From Spirochaetaceae bacterium (lineage in GTDB: Bacteria > Spirochaetota > Spirochaetia > DSM-27196 > SKKC01), in assembly GCA_003554375.1 (NCBI GenBank), contig PWGF01000081.1, positions 1 through 8,208 on the forward strand: 8,208 nt of DNA, given 5' to 3'. The notes under the pieces were generated by a model, which was given only the letters and a program-made list of their open reading frames with translations, made no database searches and had not been told where the DNA came from. The position numbers were made by a program, and so were the translations under genes. Shown here piece after piece: positions 6,469-8,208 of this stretch; the first letter of the stretch is position 1, and every line of letters starts with the position of its first letter.

Positions 6469-6644
6469 CGAACGCTCCGCTTTGACTGTCACCGAGGCCG
6501 CAGGGCTCCCGCGACCGCTCGGCGAGCCGGCTGTGGAGACGCGGAGGTGCACAAGCGGGAGTCGGTTCCCGCACCGAAGGATCGACGGCCGTGCGAGGCT
6601 AGAGAAAACGTTGGGGGCCCTCTTTGCGCAAGCGATACGGAGGG

Positions 6645-6731
6645 GCGCGAAGCGCGTCCTGCCGCGCTCTGCCGGCGGCGCCCGGAGGGTGGCGAGAAGC
6701 CCGAGCACCGGAGCGGGGTCCGCGGCAGGAC
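6645..6731. repeat. Nested inverted repeats with GA-rich loops
   Basis: GTCCTGCCGCG at 6656-6666 is perfectly complementary to CGCGGCAGGAC at 6721-6731 (11 bp). Small hairpins with GA-rich loops lie inside or beside it: GCGC-GAA-GCGC (6645-6655), GGC-GAGAA-GCC (6691-6701), and just outside GGC-GAAA-GCC (6736-6745). The arrangement could be a structured RNA or a composite of palindromic repeats. No promoter or function is visible. Confidence 0.4.
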
Positions 6732-6747
6732 CGGAGGCGAAAGCCGG

Positions 6748-6810
6748 AGCCCGGAGTAGCGCGGTTGCGCTCGGGCCGCGAAGCGGGCCGAGCGCAATGC
6801 GCCCGGAGCT
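6748..6810. repeat. Copy B: 63-nt near-perfect palindromic element
   Basis: The arm 6759-6779 pairs with 6783-6802 around a GAA loop, about 20 pairs with one G-U, one bulged G and one G-G mismatch. The stem extends outward through CCGG/CCGG (6751-6754 with 6803-6806) and AGC/GCT (6748-6750 with 6808-6810). The 3' arm plus CCGGA (6783-6807) is repeated identically at 3-27. This looks like a REP-like or other short interspersed palindrome; a very strong terminator is the alternative, but no T tract follows and intact genes do not end here. Confidence 0.65.
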
Positions 6811-6875
6811 TCCACACGCACACACACAGAAAGGCACATCGCGGAATTCGGCGGCAGCACGTAGGTGCGGCGGGG

Positions 6876-6910
6876 CCCCGGCATCAACACCGGCTGAACG
6901 CCGGCCGGGG
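6876..6910. repeat. Two-part GC hairpin upstream of garR
   Basis: CCCCGG (6876-6881) pairs with CCGGGG (6905-6910), and CCGGC (6890-6894) pairs with GCCGG (6900-6904) around a TGAAC loop; an 8-nt bulge separates the stems on the 5' side. It may insulate garR from upstream transcription or belong to the same hairpin cluster. Confidence 0.35.
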
Positions 6911-7171
6911 GAGCTCGCGGGGCGCTGCGGGGTCGGAATAGCGGCCGAGGAGTGTGCGGTGTGCTCGCTACAAGAGTTGCGTGTGATGGTGTATCATGGG
7001 GGCAAAGTCGAGAGAGCGGCGTTGGGGATTGGCGCGGGCACTCTCGGAGAGAGATGTGGCCGATGGCGGTGCTTGGGGCGTGAGGTCGCTATGGATGCGG
7101 CGTGCGCCGGCGGCGCGGAGCCGATCCGCGACGAGCTTCTCGACAAACTGGTAACGGAGGTACGAACGGGA

Positions 7172-8107
7172 ATGGCACCAAACAAGCCGACAGCCGACAT
7201 ACGAAAGATTGGGTTTATTGGCCTGGGAATCATGGGCAAGCCGATGGCGAAGAACTTGCTCAAGGCGGGTTACACGCTCGTGGTAAACGACCTCAACCGT
7301 GACGCGGTGGGCGCCCTGGAGGAGGCGGGGGCCGCGTCGGCGGGCTCGGCGCGCGAGGTCGCGGCGCAGACGGACATGGTTATCACGATGCTGCCGAACT
7401 CGCCGGAGGTGAAGGAGGTGATGCTCGGCGACGACGGAGTCCTTGCGGGGGCAAAGCCGGGTCAGGTTGTGGTAGACATGAGCTCGATTGCCCCACTGGT
7501 GTCGCGGGAGCTTGCGAAGACCGCGGCCGAGCGCGACGTCTACCTGCTTGATGCGCCGGTCAGCGGGGGCGAGCCGAAGGCGATCGACGGGACGCTCGCT
7601 ATTATGGTGGGCGGCGACGAGGAGGCCTTCCGGGCGGTGGAAGGGATCCTGGGTAAAATGGGGGCGTCGGTGGTCCTGGTCGGTGAGCCGGGCAGTGGGA
7701 ATACAACGAAGCTTGCCAATCAGGTGATCGTAGCGCTCAACATTGCCGGTATGTCGGAGGCGATGGTCTTGGCCCGGAAGGCGGGTGTAGACCCGCAGAA
7801 GGTCTATGAGGCGATCCGCGGTGGGCTGGCGGGGAGCACGGTGCTCGACGCCAAGATGCCGAAGGTCCTGGACGGGGACTTCAAGCCGGGCTTCCGCATC
7901 GAGCTCCACATAAAGGACCTGATGAATGCGCTGGAAACCGGACACGAGCTGGGCTCGCCGACGTTGCTGACGTCACAGGTCTGCGAATACATGCAGATGC
8001 TGAAGGCCGAGGACAAGGGGGCCGATGACCACGGCGGGTTGATCCAGTTCTTCGAGAAGCTGGCGGGTACCGAGGTGCGGCACATGGACCGGCACACAGA
8101 CTGGTAG
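7172..8107 (+). CDS. garR: 2-hydroxy-3-oxopropionate (tartronate semialdehyde) reductase, GarR type
   Basis: A 311-residue cytosolic beta-hydroxyacid dehydrogenase. It has the Rossmann NAD(P)-binding motif GFIGLGIMGKPMAKNLL (14-30), ITMLPNSPEVKEV, the substrate motif DAPVSGG (127-133) followed by EPKAIDGTLAIMVGG, catalytic Lys180 in GNTTKLANQ, and IRGGLAGSTVLDAK and FKPGFRIELHIKD in the C-terminal helical domain. The run is very close to GarR/GlxR, which reduce tartronate semialdehyde to D-glycerate in glycerate-pathway use of glucarate, galactarate or glyoxylate; 3-hydroxyisobutyrate dehydrogenase is the next-best reading. The ATG at 7172 has GGAGG about 11 bases upstream. An in-frame ATG at 7091 with GAGGT four bases upstream would add 27 residues. 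No glucarate, galactarate or glyoxylate carboligase gene is in the window. A GC hairpin follows the stop. Confidence 0.93.
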   Translation: MAPNKPTADIRKIGFIGLGIMGKPMAKNLLKAGYTLVVNDLNRDAVGALEEAGAASAGSAREVAAQTDMVITMLPNSPEVKEVMLGDDGVLAGAKPGQVVVDMSSIAPLVSRELAKTAAERDVYLLDAPVSGGEPKAIDGTLAIMVGGDEEAFRAVEGILGKMGASVVLVGEPGSGNTTKLANQVIVALNIAGMSEAMVLARKAGVDPQKVYEAIRGGLAGSTVLDAKMPKVLDGDFKPGFRIELHIKDLMNALETGHELGSPTLLTSQVCEYMQMLKAEDKGADDHGGLIQFFEKLAGTEVRHMDRHTDW

Positions 8108-8134
8108 GCGCGCGGCGCCGCTGTCGCGCAGGCC

Positions 8135-8167
8135 CGGCGGGGCCCCCAGAGCGGGCGGGGGCCGCCG
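8135..8167 (+). terminator. Hairpin downstream of garR
   Basis: CGGC (8135-8138) and GGCCCCC (8141-8147) pair with GGGGGCC (8157-8163) and GCCG (8164-8167): 11 pairs with a two-base bulge and a nine-base loop, 27 bases after the stop codon. The position fits a terminator, but there is no T tract. Confidence 0.45.
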
Positions 8168-8208
8168 AGTCACGGGCGAGATCTCGCGTGCACAGCTGGC
8201 ACATCTCA

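Larger units (their letters stand above)
6469..7171. other. 703-bp gap without an intact gene; structured GC-rich DNA and garR leader
   Basis: Several open frames cross this stretch on both strands, but their translations are Arg/Ala/Pro/Gly-rich and look like by-products of high GC. What is visible is structural: inverted repeats at 6645-6731, the 63-nt hairpin at 6748-6810, a CA-rich tract at 6813-6828 and a two-part hairpin at 6876-6910. The last 200 bases are presumably the garR promoter and leader; TATCAT at 6992-6997 could be a -10 box but lacks a good -35. Confidence 0.5.

Noticed and set aside
6748..6810. Integron attC site
   Set aside because: The long imperfect hairpin recalls attC, but I find no paired RYYYAAC and GTTRRRY core sites at its ends and no integrase.
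5893..6837. 314-codon minus-strand open frame taken as one intact gene
   Set aside because: Only the part from Met at 6468 to about 6270 resembles a protein family; the rest is low-complexity, and the OmpA motif lies in a different frame, so a pseudogene explains it better.
6386..7171. Open reading frame continuing about 260 codons upstream of garR on the plus strand
   Set aside because: The translation is Arg/Ala/Gly/Pro-rich without recognisable domains and runs across hairpins and the ompA-like remnant; GarR does not need it. Long open frames arise readily at this GC content.

Overview
This is a GC-rich bacterial chromosomal window. The best phylum guess is Spirochaetota or a similar free-living, high-GC environmental lineage. 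It rests mainly on one protein, a secreted NADase-type (discoidin-like) glycan-binding protein of a kind I associate with spirochaetes, plus a decayed OmpA-family gene. I cannot name a genus, and the phylum call is weak.

Layout. On the left, genes run on the minus strand: fabF (1300-2544), a Uma2-family PD-(D/E)XK protein with its own sigma70-like promoter (572-1147), and an orphan-looking vapB antitoxin (195-398). The partner vapC starts with the expected GTGA overlap but loses family resemblance after about 24 codons. The right half, on the plus strand, holds an AraC-family regulator divergent from fabF (2776-3606), the secreted glycan-binding-domain protein (3800-4939), a galactose-mutarotase-fold protein (5039-5908) and, after about 1.2 kb without an intact gene, a GarR-type tartronate semialdehyde reductase (7172-8107).

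The 5909-7171 stretch holds a minus-strand OmpA-family pseudogene with a frame change and internal deletion. Next to it lies a cluster of strong GC-rich hairpins, the largest a near-perfect 63-nt stem-loop at 6748-6810. One arm of that hairpin recurs as a 25-bp identical direct repeat at the left edge of the window (3-27), close to the broken vapC. Both copies sit beside decayed genes, which suggests a dispersed palindromic element or a rearrangement hotspot.

Functional links are loose. The mutarotase-like protein, GarR, the AraC regulator and the secreted carbohydrate-binding protein are compatible with sugar or sugar-acid use, but they are separate transcription units by spacing and hairpins, with no transporter or kinase among them. 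FabF is a housekeeping-type fatty-acid elongation enzyme without acpP beside it. No CRISPR array, rRNA, tRNA, phage gene or transposase was seen. I found no convincing new multi-gene system; the repeat/hairpin element beside broken genes is the most interesting signal.
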